A DNA stretch of 64,000 bases from Kaistia defluvii (GTDB lineage: Bacteria > Pseudomonadota > Alphaproteobacteria > Rhizobiales > Kaistiaceae). Shown piece after piece: positions 33,177-43,057 of this stretch (its first letter is position 1; every line of letters starts with the position of its first letter). Below the pieces are notes generated by a model that was not told the origin of the DNA, made no database searches, and saw nothing but the letters and a program-made list of their open reading frames with translations. The stretch covers positions 709,330 to 773,329 of the forward strand of contig NZ_JAPKNI010000002.1 in assembly GCF_026343955.1 (NCBI RefSeq). The letters are read 5' to 3'. The translations under genes and the position numbers were made by a program.

Positions 33177-34697
33177 ATGACTGTCGCGCCGCGCAATCGC
33201 TGGCTGGTGCTCACCGCCGTGATCCTGGCGTTCCTGCCGGTGGTCGTCGACATGACGATCCTGCATATCGCTGTCCCTTCGCTGACCGTCGCGCTCCGTG
33301 CGTCGGGCACGGAAATCCTCTGGATCATCGACATCTATCCGCTGATCATGGCGGGCCTTCTCGTGCCGATGGGCACGCTGGGAGACCGGGTCGGGCATCG
33401 TCGGCTGATGTTGACCGGCTTGACGATCTTCACGCTGGCCTCCGTCTGCGCCGCGTTTTCGCAGACGGCGTTGATGCTGATCCTGGCGCGTGTCCTGCTG
33501 GCCATCGGCTCGTCGATGATCATTCCGAGCGTGCTGGCCATCATCCGCCAGACCTTCGAGGATCCGAAGGAGAGGGCGCTGGCGCTCGGCGTCTGGAGCA
33601 CGGTCGCCTCGGCCGGCGCAGCGATCGGCCCGCTGGCGGGTGGCTTCCTTCTGGAGCATTTCTGGTGGGGATCGGTATTCCTCATCAACGTGCCGATCAT
33701 GCTGGTCGTGCTGCCGGTGGTGTACCTGTTCATTCCCAATCGGCCGCTTGAGGCCCAGGGCAGCTGGAAGATCGGGCATGCCCTGCTGCTGATCGCCGGC
33801 CTGATCTCTACCGTCTATGCGGTGAAGACCGGCTTCAAGGTCGGGCCGTCCGTCTGGGTCTTTGGCGTCCTGGGGATGGGTCTCGTCCTGATGGCCTGGT
33901 TCGCGCGGTTGCAGATCGTCGGTTCCCAGCCGCTGCTCGACCTGTCGCTGTTCCGCAAGCCGGCGATCTCGGTCGGCATGTTGATGGCCTTCGTCGCCTC
34001 CGGCTCGCTCGCCGGCTTCGAACTGCTGCTGGCGCAGGAACTGCAATATGTCTATGGCCGGACGCCGCTTCAGGCTGGCCTGTTCATGATGCCGCTCGTC
34101 GTCGCCTCCGCGATTGCCGGACCGATCGCCGGCAAGCTCGCCGGGCGCTTCGGCCTGCGCTGGCTCGGCACGGTCGGTCTTGCCGCCGCGGCCACGGCGT
34201 TGTTCGGCATCAGCCAGTCGAACATTGGCGGCGACGGCGCCGTCATCGGTTGCCTGATGGCGGTGCTTGGCTTCTCGCTCGGCGTGGGCCTGCTGGCCTC
34301 GTCCGCCGCCATCATGGGCGCCGCGCCCGTCGAGAAGGCCGGCGCCGCCGGTTCGCTGGAGGCGACGGGCTACGAACTCGGCGCCGGCCTTGGCATCACC
34401 TTTTTCGGCGTCCTGCTCAGCACCATCTATCGCAGCCATTTCAGCAGCATGGCGGGCCTCGGGCCGGATCGCGATGCCGCGTCCGGCTCGATCGGCGAGG
34501 CCATGGTGATCGCCAGGCAGGTCGGCGGTCCGGAGGGCGAAGCGATCGCGGCGGCCGCCCGCACGGCCTTCGCCAGCGCCCATGGCTCCGTGCTGATGGT
34601 GACGGCCGCCCTCATCGCGGTCCTGACCGTGGTGGTGTTCGTGGCCCTGCGCCACGAGAGCGTGCCGACGGGCGCCGGTGCCACGGCGCACCATTGA
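33177..34697 (+). CDS. MFS drug efflux transporter, DHA2 (14-helix) type
   Basis: A 506-residue inner-membrane exporter with about 14 predicted helices. Hallmarks are the N-terminal VVDMTILHIAVPSL motif, the motif A-like GDRVGHRRLMLTGL near residue 75, and the antiporter-type motif C region GVWSTVASAGAAIGPLAGGFLLEHFWW. It resembles the SmvA/QacA branch. ATG 33177 with GGAG six bases before it is preferred over ATG 33165. The neighbouring TetR gene supports a resistance role; substrates may be quaternary cations or dyes. Confidence 0.9.
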   Translation: MTVAPRNRWLVLTAVILAFLPVVVDMTILHIAVPSLTVALRASGTEILWIIDIYPLIMAGLLVPMGTLGDRVGHRRLMLTGLTIFTLASVCAAFSQTALMLILARVLLAIGSSMIIPSVLAIIRQTFEDPKERALALGVWSTVASAGAAIGPLAGGFLLEHFWWGSVFLINVPIMLVVLPVVYLFIPNRPLEAQGSWKIGHALLLIAGLISTVYAVKTGFKVGPSVWVFGVLGMGLVLMAWFARLQIVGSQPLLDLSLFRKPAISVGMLMAFVASGSLAGFELLLAQELQYVYGRTPLQAGLFMMPLVVASAIAGPIAGKLAGRFGLRWLGTVGLAAAATALFGISQSNIGGDGAVIGCLMAVLGFSLGVGLLASSAAIMGAAPVEKAGAAGSLEATGYELGAGLGITFFGVLLSTIYRSHFSSMAGLGPDRDAASGSIGEAMVIARQVGGPEGEAIAAAARTAFASAHGSVLMVTAALIAVLTVVVFVALRHESVPTGAGATAHH

Positions 34698-34708
34698 CCA
34701 AGAGGTCC

Positions 34709-34743
34709 CCTTCAGGCCGTCCTCCCCGGGGGCGGGCTGAAGG
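34709..34743 (+). terminator. Stem-loop after the MFS gene
   Basis: CCTTCAG (34709-34715) pairs with CTGAAGG (34737-34743) around a GC-rich inner stem. It lies 12 nt after the exporter stop. It lacks a T run, so it is a weak terminator candidate. Confidence 0.4.
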
Positions 34744-34922
34744 TCCCTCGCAGCGCGCCAACGACGCGAGTCTTGCATCAAAAAAGTATCAGCGCGACGA
34801 TGGGCGTTTGGTAGCGCCCCTCTGCGGGGCCTCCTAAGGTCGCGTTATGCAGAGACCGCGTAAGTCGGCCTGCGGGAGTTGGATGCCTTGGGAAGGGCAT
34901 CGAATGGGTGGGGAGGTCCGCC

Positions 34923-35807
34923 GTGACGCCAGATCTGGAAGTCGTGGATATTCGCCGCGGTGAATCCTACAAGGCTTGGGAGCACGGCTACCCGTTCCGC
35001 ACGGTGCGCTGGCATTTTCATCCCGAATACGAACTGCATCATGTCGTCGCGACGCGCGGGCGCTATTTCGTCGGCGACTTCATCGGCGAGTTCGAGCCCG
35101 ACAATCTGGTGCTGACCGGGCCGAACCTGCCGCATAACTGGATCAGCGACCTGCCGGAAGGCGCGACCGTGCCGCTGCGCTGCCGCATGGTGCTGTTCTC
35201 GCAGGAGTTCATCGGCAATCTGATGAGCGTGGCGCCGGAACTGGCGGCCTTCGACCGGGTCCTGGAACAGAGCCGGCGCGGCGCCCTGTTCCAGCCGACG
35301 ACGGCGGCCGAAGCGGCTCCGCTGATGAAGGAAATGATCGATGCGCAGGGCATCCGCCGCATCGAGCTGTTCATCAACCTGATGGGCGTACTGAGCCGGG
35401 CCAGCGACATGCGCCCGCTCGCCAGTTCCCACTATCTGCCCGACCCCTCCGGCTATATGTCGGCCGGCATCAACAAGGCGCTCGCCTATATCGGCGAGCA
35501 TCTGACCGAACCTTTCAGCGAGACCGATCTCGCCCAGATCGCCGGGCAGAGCGCCAGCGCGTTTTCCCGCAGCTTTCGCCGCCACACGGGCATGGCGCTG
35601 GTGCAGTTCGTCAATCGCCTGCGCATCAATCTGGCCTGCCAGCTGCTGATGAGCGACGGGGCGCAGCCGATCACCGAGATCTGCTACGCGGTCGGCTTCA
35701 ACAATCTTTCCAACTTCAACCGCCAGTTCCTGACGCAGAAGGGCATGCCGCCCTCGCGGTTCCGGACGTTGCTGGCGGAGAATTCAAGGGTGGCAAAAGC
35801 CGCCTGA
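34923..35807 (+). CDS. AraC-family transcriptional regulator
   Basis: A 294-residue regulator. The N-terminal cupin sensor (WHFHPEYELHHVVATRGRYFVGD) is at about 25-110, and the double helix-turn-helix AraC domain at about 190-290 (DLAQIAGQSASAFSRSFRRHTG; ITEICYAVGFNNLSNFNRQF). The GTG start at 34923 has GGGAGG five bases upstream; GTG 34908 is possible. It sits directly before the xylFGH-like operon on the same strand and is the obvious activator for it. Confidence 0.9.
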   Translation: MTPDLEVVDIRRGESYKAWEHGYPFRTVRWHFHPEYELHHVVATRGRYFVGDFIGEFEPDNLVLTGPNLPHNWISDLPEGATVPLRCRMVLFSQEFIGNLMSVAPELAAFDRVLEQSRRGALFQPTTAAEAAPLMKEMIDAQGIRRIELFINLMGVLSRASDMRPLASSHYLPDPSGYMSAGINKALAYIGEHLTEPFSETDLAQIAGQSASAFSRSFRRHTGMALVQFVNRLRINLACQLLMSDGAQPITEICYAVGFNNLSNFNRQFLTQKGMPPSRFRTLLAENSRVAKAA

Positions 35808-36049
35808 GAGCCGCGGAGGAGCAGGAGGACGTCGATCTCGGTCGAAGCCCAAGGTGAAGCGCTTGCCCGTTTCGCCAAGGGGAATGCTTTTCCGAAATTC
35901 CAAGAAGAAGGCAGGGCAAGGCAGTCTTGACGCGACGATCCCCAGGGATCCGAGCTGAACTGGCAAAGATCGGGATCTCCGAGGATTGCCAGGAACTGTC
36001 GGGCCGACAGCTTCTCATAAGCATAACATTGTCACAGGGAGAAGACGGA

Positions 36050-37120
36050 ATGACCCAATTTGCTTGGAAACGCGTTGCCGCGCTGGCGCTGGCGACATCG
36101 GTGCTGGGGGGTCTCGCCGCCATGGCGCAGGCAGCGGAGGTCACGGACGCCACCGTGGCGTTCCTGATGCCCGACCAGGGCTCGACGCGGTACGAAGAGC
36201 ATGACTATCCCGGCTTCAAGGCCGAGATGGCCAAGCTCTGCCCGGGCTGCAAGGTGATCTATCTCAACGCCGGCGCCGACGCGACGCGCCAGCAGCAGCA
36301 GTTTAATTCGGTCATTTCGCAGGGCGCCAAGGCGATCGTGCTCGATCCCGTCGACTCGGCCGCCGCCGCCTCCCTGGTCCAGCTCGCCCAGAGCCAGGAC
36401 ATCAAGGTCGTCGCCTATGACCGCCCCATCCCGGACGCCAAGGCCGACTTCTACGTTTCCTTCAACAATGAGGGCATCGGCAAGGCGATCGCGGATTCGC
36501 TGGTCGAGGAACTTAAGGCCCGCAACGTTTCGCCGGATACCGGCGGCGTGCTGCAGATCAACGGCTCGCCGACCGATGCGGCCGCCGGCCTGATCAAGAA
36601 GGGCATCCATGCCGGCCTCGACAATAGCGGCTACAAGATCCTGGCCGAATACGACACACCGGACTGGACCCCGGCCAAGGCGCAGGAATGGACGAGCGGC
36701 CAGGTGACGCGCTTCGGCGACAAGATCGTCGGCATTGTAGCGGCCAATGACGGCACGGGCGGTGGCGCCATCGCGGCCCTCAAGGCGGCCGGCGTCGATC
36801 CGGTCCCGCCTGTCACGGGCAATGACGCGACGATCGCGGCGCTGCAGCTGATCATCGCCGGCGACCAGTTCAATACGATCTCCAAGCCGAGCGAGATCGT
36901 CGCGGCGGCCGCCGCCAATGTCGTGATGCAGCTTCTGAAGGGCGAGACGCCGAAGGCGGAGATGGAGCTCTACAATACCCCGTCGCAGCTCTTCACGCCG
37001 GCTGTCGTCACGGCCAAGAACCTGAAGGCCGAGATCATCGACAAGAACATCACGCCGGCCGAAACGTTGTGCGTCGATCGCTATGTCGAGGGTTGCAAGG
37101 CGCTGGGCATTCTCAAGTAG
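36050..37120 (+). CDS. CUT2 sugar-binding protein (XylF/ribose-type)
   Basis: A 356-residue periplasmic binding protein of family 4 (Peripla_BP_4). The signal peptide is at 1-29 (cleavage after AQA). The XylF-like start TVAFLMPDQGSTRYEEHDYPGFKAEM, the DQQ-type QQQQFNSVISQGAKAIVLDPVDS block, and NDGTGGGAIAALKAAG are all visible. Two C-terminal cysteines (CVDRYVEGCK) could pair. Start ATG 36050 has a GGGAGAAG ribosome site. Ligand is likely xylose or a related monosaccharide. Confidence 0.92.
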   Translation: MTQFAWKRVAALALATSVLGGLAAMAQAAEVTDATVAFLMPDQGSTRYEEHDYPGFKAEMAKLCPGCKVIYLNAGADATRQQQQFNSVISQGAKAIVLDPVDSAAAASLVQLAQSQDIKVVAYDRPIPDAKADFYVSFNNEGIGKAIADSLVEELKARNVSPDTGGVLQINGSPTDAAAGLIKKGIHAGLDNSGYKILAEYDTPDWTPAKAQEWTSGQVTRFGDKIVGIVAANDGTGGGAIAALKAAGVDPVPPVTGNDATIAALQLIIAGDQFNTISKPSEIVAAAAANVVMQLLKGETPKAEMELYNTPSQLFTPAVVTAKNLKAEIIDKNITPAETLCVDRYVEGCKALGILK

Positions 37121-37126
37121 GCGGCA

Positions 37127-37154
37127 CCGCCCGGCCCCGTCCGGGGCCGGGCGG
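37127..37154 (+). other. Stem-loop between binding-protein and ATPase genes
   Basis: A perfect 12-bp stem (37127-37138 with 37143-37154) and a GTCC loop lie 6 nt after the binding-protein stop. No T tract. It probably stabilises the upstream message or attenuates read-through. Confidence 0.7.
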
Positions 37155-37193
37155 ACAGCTTTCCGCGAACATTCCTGCAGAGGCTTGCCAAGC

Positions 37194-38036
37194 ATGACCA
37201 ATACAGAGCAAGGCGCTCGCCGCGTTCAAGACACCCCCCCGGCCGGAGATCCGGTCCTCAGCCTCCGGGGCATTTCCAAGCATTTCGGCGCCGTCTCGGC
37301 CCTGAGCGATATCGATCTCGACGTCCGCGCCGGCGAAGTCGTGGCGCTGGTCGGCGACAATGGCGCCGGCAAGTCGACGCTGGTGAAGATCCTTTCCGGC
37401 GTGCACCAGCCGAGCTCCGGCACCATCCGCTTCCAGGGCGAAACGGTAACGCTCGATGACCCGAGCGCGGCGCTGTCGCTGGGCATCGCGACGGTGTTCC
37501 AGGACCTTGCGCTCTGTGAAAACCTCGACGTCGTCGCCAACATCTTCCTCGGCAAGGAGCTCAATCCCCTGCAAATGGACGAGGTCTCGATGGAGACACG
37601 ATCCTGGACCCTGCTGAACGAGCTTTCGGCCCGCATTCCCAGCGTCCGTGTCGCCGTCGCTTCGCTTTCGGGCGGGCAGCGCCAGACGGTGGCGATCGCG
37701 CGGTCGCTGCTGCTCAACCCGAAGCTGATCCTGCTCGATGAGCCCACGGCAGCGCTCGGCGTTGCGCAGACGGCGGAAGTGCTGGACCTGATCGAACGCG
37801 TGCGCGATCGCGGCCTCGCCGTGGTGATGATCAGCCACAATATGGAGGACGTTCGGGCCGTCGCCGATCGCGTCGTCGTTTTGCGCCTCGGCCGCAACAA
37901 TGGCGAGTTCACCCCCGACGCCTCGAACGAGGAACTGGTGAGCGCCATCACCGGCGCCTCGAACAATTCGGTGTCCCGGCGCGCCGGCCGACGGCAGGCG
38001 CAGGCCGCCAGCCCCCATCCGGAGGCGGGCCTATGA
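37194..38036 (+). CDS. CUT2 sugar ABC ATPase (single-NBD, XylG/FrcA-like)
   Basis: A 280-residue ATPase with one NBD, unlike the tandem-NBD RbsA/XylG of E. coli and like rhizobial FrcA. Walker A GDNGAGKST is near residue 60, signature LSGGQRQTVAIARSL, and Walker B LILLDEPTAALG with the FrcA-type D-loop. ATG 37194 begins after the hairpin gap; the stop overlaps the permease start by 4 nt. Confidence 0.92.
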   Translation: MTNTEQGARRVQDTPPAGDPVLSLRGISKHFGAVSALSDIDLDVRAGEVVALVGDNGAGKSTLVKILSGVHQPSSGTIRFQGETVTLDDPSAALSLGIATVFQDLALCENLDVVANIFLGKELNPLQMDEVSMETRSWTLLNELSARIPSVRVAVASLSGGQRQTVAIARSLLLNPKLILLDEPTAALGVAQTAEVLDLIERVRDRGLAVVMISHNMEDVRAVADRVVVLRLGRNNGEFTPDASNEELVSAITGASNNSVSRRAGRRQAQAASPHPEAGL

Positions 38037-39286
38037 CCGACAAGAGCAAATCCGGCGCCGCGCCGATGCTCGACCGCCGCGACGAGCGCGTCACCCATGC
38101 CGCCGGCATCGGCGACACCATCCGTGCCTTTCTCGACCGCGTCCGTTCCGGCGATCTCGGCATGCTGCCGGTCATCGTCGGCCTGGTCATCATCTGGACG
38201 GTCTTCTCCATCCTCAATCCGGTGTTCCTGAGCCCGAACAACCTGGTCAATCTGCTGTTCGATTCCTCGACGGTCGGCATCATCTCGCTCGGCATCGTCT
38301 GCATGCTGATGGTGGGCGAGATCGATCTTTCGGTCGGGTCGGTCAGCGGCGTCGCCTCGGCGATCCTTGGCGTGCTCTGGGTCAACCAGGGTGTCCCCGC
38401 CGGTCTTGCCATCCTGGCGGCGGTGCTTTCGGGCGCGGCGATCGGCTATGTCTATGCTCAACTGTTCAACCGCTTCGGCATGCCGAGCTTCGTTGCGACG
38501 CTCGCCGGCTTGCTGACCTTCCTTGGCCTGCAGCTCTACCTTCTCGGCACGACCGGCTCGATCAATCTGCCCTATGGCTCGCCGCTGGTGCGGTTCGGCC
38601 AGCTGATGGTGATGCCGTCGATCGTCTCGATCATCCTGGCCGCCGTCCCCGGCGCGGTGATGCTCTACACGGGCCATCGCACGGCGGCCCGCCGCCGCGC
38701 CGCCGGCCTGTCGTCGCAATCCTCGGGCGGGATCATCGCCCGCGCTGCGGCGGTGACGATCGTGGCCGAACTGGTCGTCGCCTATCTGAACCAGGGCCGC
38801 GGCGTACCGTGGATGTTCGGCCTGTTCGTCGGCCTCGTGCTGGCCATGCAATATGCACTGACGCGCACGCGATGGGGCCGGTCGATGTTCGCCGTCGGCG
38901 GCAATCGCGAGGCAGCCCGGCGCGCCGGCATCAACGTCCGCGCCATCTACACCAGCGCCTTCGTGCTGTGTTCGACGCTGGCGGCCTTTGGCGGCGTGAT
39001 GGCGGCCTCGAGGCTGGCATCCTCCAGCCAGCAGGCCGGCACCGGCGACGTCAATCTCAACGCCATCGCGGCTGCGGTCATTGGTGGCACCAGCCTGTTC
39101 GGCGGGCGCGGCAGCGCCTATTCCGCGCTGCTCGGCATCATCGTGATCCAGTCGATCTCGAGCGGCCTGACCTTGCTCGATCTGTCCTCGTCGCTTCGCT
39201 ACATGATCACCGGCGGCGTGCTCGCCATCGCTGTTATCGTCGACTCGCTCGCCCGTCGTTCGCGCGCCAGCCACGGTCGCGCCTGA
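38033..39286 (+). CDS. CUT2 sugar ABC permease (XylH-like)
   Basis: A 417-residue inner-membrane permease, at the longer end of the BPD_transp_2 class like XylH, with about 10-12 hydrophobic segments. Family blocks are LMVGEIDLSVGSVSG near residue 92, NRFGMPSFVATLAGLLTFLGLQL, VGGNREAARRAGINV and AAVIGGTSLFGGRGSAYSALLG. Completes the binding-protein-ATPase-permease operon. Confidence 0.93.
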   Translation: MTDKSKSGAAPMLDRRDERVTHAAGIGDTIRAFLDRVRSGDLGMLPVIVGLVIIWTVFSILNPVFLSPNNLVNLLFDSSTVGIISLGIVCMLMVGEIDLSVGSVSGVASAILGVLWVNQGVPAGLAILAAVLSGAAIGYVYAQLFNRFGMPSFVATLAGLLTFLGLQLYLLGTTGSINLPYGSPLVRFGQLMVMPSIVSIILAAVPGAVMLYTGHRTAARRRAAGLSSQSSGGIIARAAAVTIVAELVVAYLNQGRGVPWMFGLFVGLVLAMQYALTRTRWGRSMFAVGGNREAARRAGINVRAIYTSAFVLCSTLAAFGGVMAASRLASSSQQAGTGDVNLNAIAAAVIGGTSLFGGRGSAYSALLGIIVIQSISSGLTLLDLSSSLRYMITGGVLAIAVIVDSLARRSRASHGRA

Positions 39287-39449
39287 TCCGGAAAACCCGA
39301 TCGGCGCCCCGCGGGATCGCGCCGGTCTCCATCCTTGCCGATGTCGGGCAGACAGCTCTGCTGCCCGGGCGGGATGGCTTGTCCCGACGTTCCGGCGTCA
39401 CCGTCGCGTTGGCGCCCCTCATCCCCCTTGCTGAAGAAGGAAGACGATC

Positions 39450-40214
39450 GTGATCCTCAGGAGAGGCGAAGGCCAGTCCGTTCTCGTCACCGGTTCGTCG
39501 CGCGGCATCGGCCGCGCCATCGCGCTGCGCTTCGCGGCCGAGGGCTACCATGTCGTGGCGATGGACATTCCCCGGCAGGAAGCCGAACTGAAGGAAGCCC
39601 AGGCGCTGATCCGCGACGCCGGCGGCCGCTGCGACCTCGTCTTCGGCGACGTCAGCGATCCCGAATCCGTCAAGACCTTCGTCGCCGAGGCCAGGGCGAT
39701 CGCCGGCCATATCGACGTGCTCGTCAACAATGCCGGTGTCCTGTCGCTGGCGCTGGTCGACGACATCGCGCCCGACGAATGGGACCGCATGTATGACGTC
39801 AACACAAAGGGCACGTTCCTGGTCTGCAAGGCGCTGCTCGCGCAATTCCGCGAGGCGGGTAAGGGCCGCATCGTCAACATCGCCTCGATCGGCGGCAAGC
39901 GCGGCGCCCCATTGCAGGCGCATTATTGCTCGTCCAAGGCGGCGGTCATCAGCTTCACCCATATCCTCGCGCAAGAAGTCGCCAGGGACGGCATCACGGT
40001 GAACGCCGTCTGCCCGGGGATCATCGATACTGAGATGGGCCGCAACAACTATCGCGACGCCGCGGCGCTACAGGCGGTGAAGGACAAGACGGCCATGGGC
40101 CGGCTCGGATACCCCGACGATGTGGTTGGCGCCGTCGCCTTCTTCGCCTCGGACGACGCCTCGTTCATCACCGGCCAGGCGCTGAACGTCTGCGGGGGCA
40201 TTATCTTTCACTGA
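39450..40214 (+). CDS. SDR-family oxidoreductase
   Basis: A 254-residue classical SDR with TGSSRGIG (14-21), NNAG (93-96) and catalytic Ser146, Tyr159 and Lys163. Asp39 after beta-2 (VVAMDI) favours NAD(H). GTG start at 39450 with AAGGAAGA upstream. It follows the XylFGH-like operon after 163 bp and ends before a terminator, so it probably acts on the imported sugar or polyol (for example a polyol or aldose dehydrogenase). It is not close to the XylB-like subgroup. Confidence 0.88.
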   Translation: MILRRGEGQSVLVTGSSRGIGRAIALRFAAEGYHVVAMDIPRQEAELKEAQALIRDAGGRCDLVFGDVSDPESVKTFVAEARAIAGHIDVLVNNAGVLSLALVDDIAPDEWDRMYDVNTKGTFLVCKALLAQFREAGKGRIVNIASIGGKRGAPLQAHYCSSKAAVISFTHILAQEVARDGITVNAVCPGIIDTEMGRNNYRDAAALQAVKDKTAMGRLGYPDDVVGAVAFFASDDASFITGQALNVCGGIIFH

Positions 40215-40216
40215 GA

Positions 40217-40257
40217 CAGGCTCTCCCCCCGTCCGCCGTCGGAAAGGGGGGAGCCTG
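40217..40257. terminator. Hairpin between convergent genes
   Basis: CAGGCTC...CCCCC (from 40217) pairs with GGGGGGAGCCTG (ending 40257) with a 2-nt bulge, 3 nt after the SDR stop. The following CTTTGG is a poor T tract. It probably terminates transcription from both sides. Confidence 0.6.
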
Positions 40258-40272
40258 CTTTGGTTCCGGCAG

Positions 40273-40896
40273 CTACTCCGCGACAAGCCCGACCGTGGCC
40301 AGAGCGTTCTCGGTCGAGGCGAGATCCGTATGCGTCAGGCCGCGAATGCCGAGGCCGGCGGCGAGGTCGACATATTCGCCGGTGTTGTCGACGTAGAACA
40401 CCTGCTCCGGCCGGGTCATCGAGACCTCGAGCGCGATCTTGAAGATATCGATGTCCGGCTTGCGGACATGGACGAAGCTGGACGAGATGAAGATATCGAA
40501 CAGGCGGTCGAGGCCGAAGGTCTCGATTCTGTAGGCATTCAGTTCCTTCGCTTCGTTGCTGACCGCGACCAGCTTCAGCCCATGGCGCTGCTTGAGCCTG
40601 GGAAACAGCGCCAGCATGCCGGGATCCGGCTGCGACTGCGCGCACATGAACTGCCAGAACGACTCCCGGCTGAAGGCGCGCGGCTCGTTGAAGATCACCT
40701 GGGTAAGATAATCGTCGAGGCTGAGGCGGCCCTTCTCATAGGCGTCGACATGCGCCTGATGCCGGGCCTCCATCGCCTCCCAGTCAAGCCCGAAGGTTTC
40801 GGCGGCGCGATGGCGAGAGGTGTGGTCCCAGCCATTGGTCAGCAGCACGCCGCCAATGTCCAGGAAGAGGGTGGTGATCCCCGAAGGTGCCGGCAC
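40273..40896 (-). CDS. HAD-family hydrolase (subfamily IA, DxGGV type)
   Basis: A 207-residue HAD-fold phosphatase-like protein. Motif I reads FLDIGGVLL: the nucleophile Asp13 is present, but position +2 is Gly15 instead of Asp, as in the YihX-like DxGNV/DxGGV group. Motif III Lys is in HVRKPDIDIF, and motif IV is FYVDNTGEYVDLA. It follows the 6-phosphogluconate-dehydrogenase-like gene by 3 bp, so the pair is an operon. It may act on a sugar phosphate such as a hexose 1-phosphate. Confidence 0.85.
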   Translation of the reverse strand: MPAPSGITTLFLDIGGVLLTNGWDHTSRHRAAETFGLDWEAMEARHQAHVDAYEKGRLSLDDYLTQVIFNEPRAFSRESFWQFMCAQSQPDPGMLALFPRLKQRHGLKLVAVSNEAKELNAYRIETFGLDRLFDIFISSSFVHVRKPDIDIFKIALEVSMTRPEQVFYVDNTGEYVDLAAGLGIRGLTHTDLASTENALATVGLVAE

Positions 40897-40899
40897 GGG

Positions 40900-41931
<1,032 letters not shown>

Positions 41932-42298
41932 TTCAGGAATTCCTCGCGAGAATGTTGATGGGCAAGCTTGGCAGGGAGGGAGAAAGCTCGGGAGCCTCGG
42001 GCTCGTCGTCTCTCTGTCCGGGGGAGGCGACATCGGGAGACATAGAGCTTGCGTCACCCGAGTGTAGGCTGGCCATCCTATCGAGTCATGTGCAAGCCTT
42101 TACGACGTTCGGCGGAGCGCTGGTCTGTTGCCGTGATTTTCCTTAGGGATAGCGGCTATGCCGCTGGCTGAATTTCACGCCGCGTGGAACGGGCGCCTCG
42201 CCCGAGCCGTTGATGTCGGACCGGGCAGGGTTCCTGCCCGGCATTGTCGTGCGTAGTCCCAGCGGCAGCGCGTGTCGAAAGGACGAACCGGAACCATC
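41932..42298. other. Divergent non-coding region
   Basis: A 367-bp gap between the gnd-like gene and the HAD-IIB gene; no gene seen. CCGGGCAGG-GTT-CCTGCCCGG (42221-42241) is a perfect 9-bp hairpin in the leader of the HAD-IIB/GH130 operon. A moderately AT-rich stretch at 42070-42160 may hold the promoters. No regulator gene is adjacent. Confidence 0.5.
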
Positions 42299-43057
42299 AT
42301 GAAGAAGCTTGCAGTCTTCGATCTCGACGGCACCCTCGCCGAAAGCAAATCCTCGCTCGATCCCGAAATGGCGGACCTGCTCGTTCGCCTGCTGGCGGTT
42401 GCCAAGGTGGCGGTGATCTCCGGCGGCGCCTGGCCGCAGTTTGAAAGCCAGTTCCTGCGCAATTTTCCCCAGGATGACAGGCTCAAGGACCTTTCCCTGC
42501 TGCCGACATGCGGCACGCAGTTCTACCGGTATGACGGCGGCTGGACGAAGCTCTATGCCGAGGATTTCTCGGAGGCGGACAAGCAGCAGATCATCGATGC
42601 GCTCAACCGCGCGCTGGATGAGACGGGGCTGCGTCCGTCCAGGCATTGGGGGGAACTGATCGAGGATCGTGGCAGCCAGATCACCCTTTCCGCGCTGGGC
42701 CAGCAGGCGCCGCTGGAAGAAAAGAAGAGCTGGGATCCCGATTTCAGCAAGCGCAATCGGCTGAAGGAAGTGCTCCAGCCGATGATTCCGCGCTTCTCGG
42801 TCAATCTCGGTGGCGCTACCTCGATCGACGTGACCAAGCCCGGCATCGACAAGGCCTATGGCATTCACAAGCTGCGCGAAATCCTGCGTATCGCGATCCC
42901 GGACATGGTCTTCGTCGGCGACGCGATCTTTCCGGGCGGCAATGACTACCCGCCCAAGGAGGCCGGCGTCGTCTCGATCCGCGTTCGCGATCCCGAGGAG
43001 ACGAAGCGCGTCATCGAGGCCTTCCTTGCCTGCATGGAGAGCGGGAGCCCGTCGTGA
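42299..43057 (+). CDS. HAD-IIB hydrolase, phosphomannomutase-like
   Basis: A 252-residue HAD-IIB protein. Motif I is FDLDGTLAESKSSLD (Asp8, Asp10), with ISGGAWPQFE, a cap around residues 85-190, and motif IV GDAIFPGGND. Length and the GD...GGND ending resemble eukaryotic-type phosphomannomutases, but a phosphatase is also possible. ATG 42299 chosen; GTG 42272 is an alternative. It overlaps the GH130 gene by 4 nt. Since GH130 enzymes release mannose 1-phosphate, conversion to mannose 6-phosphate or dephosphorylation is the likely role. Confidence 0.82.
   Translation: MKKLAVFDLDGTLAESKSSLDPEMADLLVRLLAVAKVAVISGGAWPQFESQFLRNFPQDDRLKDLSLLPTCGTQFYRYDGGWTKLYAEDFSEADKQQIIDALNRALDETGLRPSRHWGELIEDRGSQITLSALGQQAPLEEKKSWDPDFSKRNRLKEVLQPMIPRFSVNLGGATSIDVTKPGIDKAYGIHKLREILRIAIPDMVFVGDAIFPGGNDYPPKEAGVVSIRVRDPEETKRVIEAFLACMESGSPS

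Noticed and set aside
34845..35585. 246-codon open frame antisense to the AraC regulator
   Set aside because: The AraC cupin and HTH domains on the plus strand explain the sequence; the antisense frame has no signature.
37226..39274. 682-codon open frame on the minus strand across the XylG/XylH-like genes
   Set aside because: It spans two well-supported genes on the other strand, is low-complexity and charged, and has no ribosome site or domain pattern.
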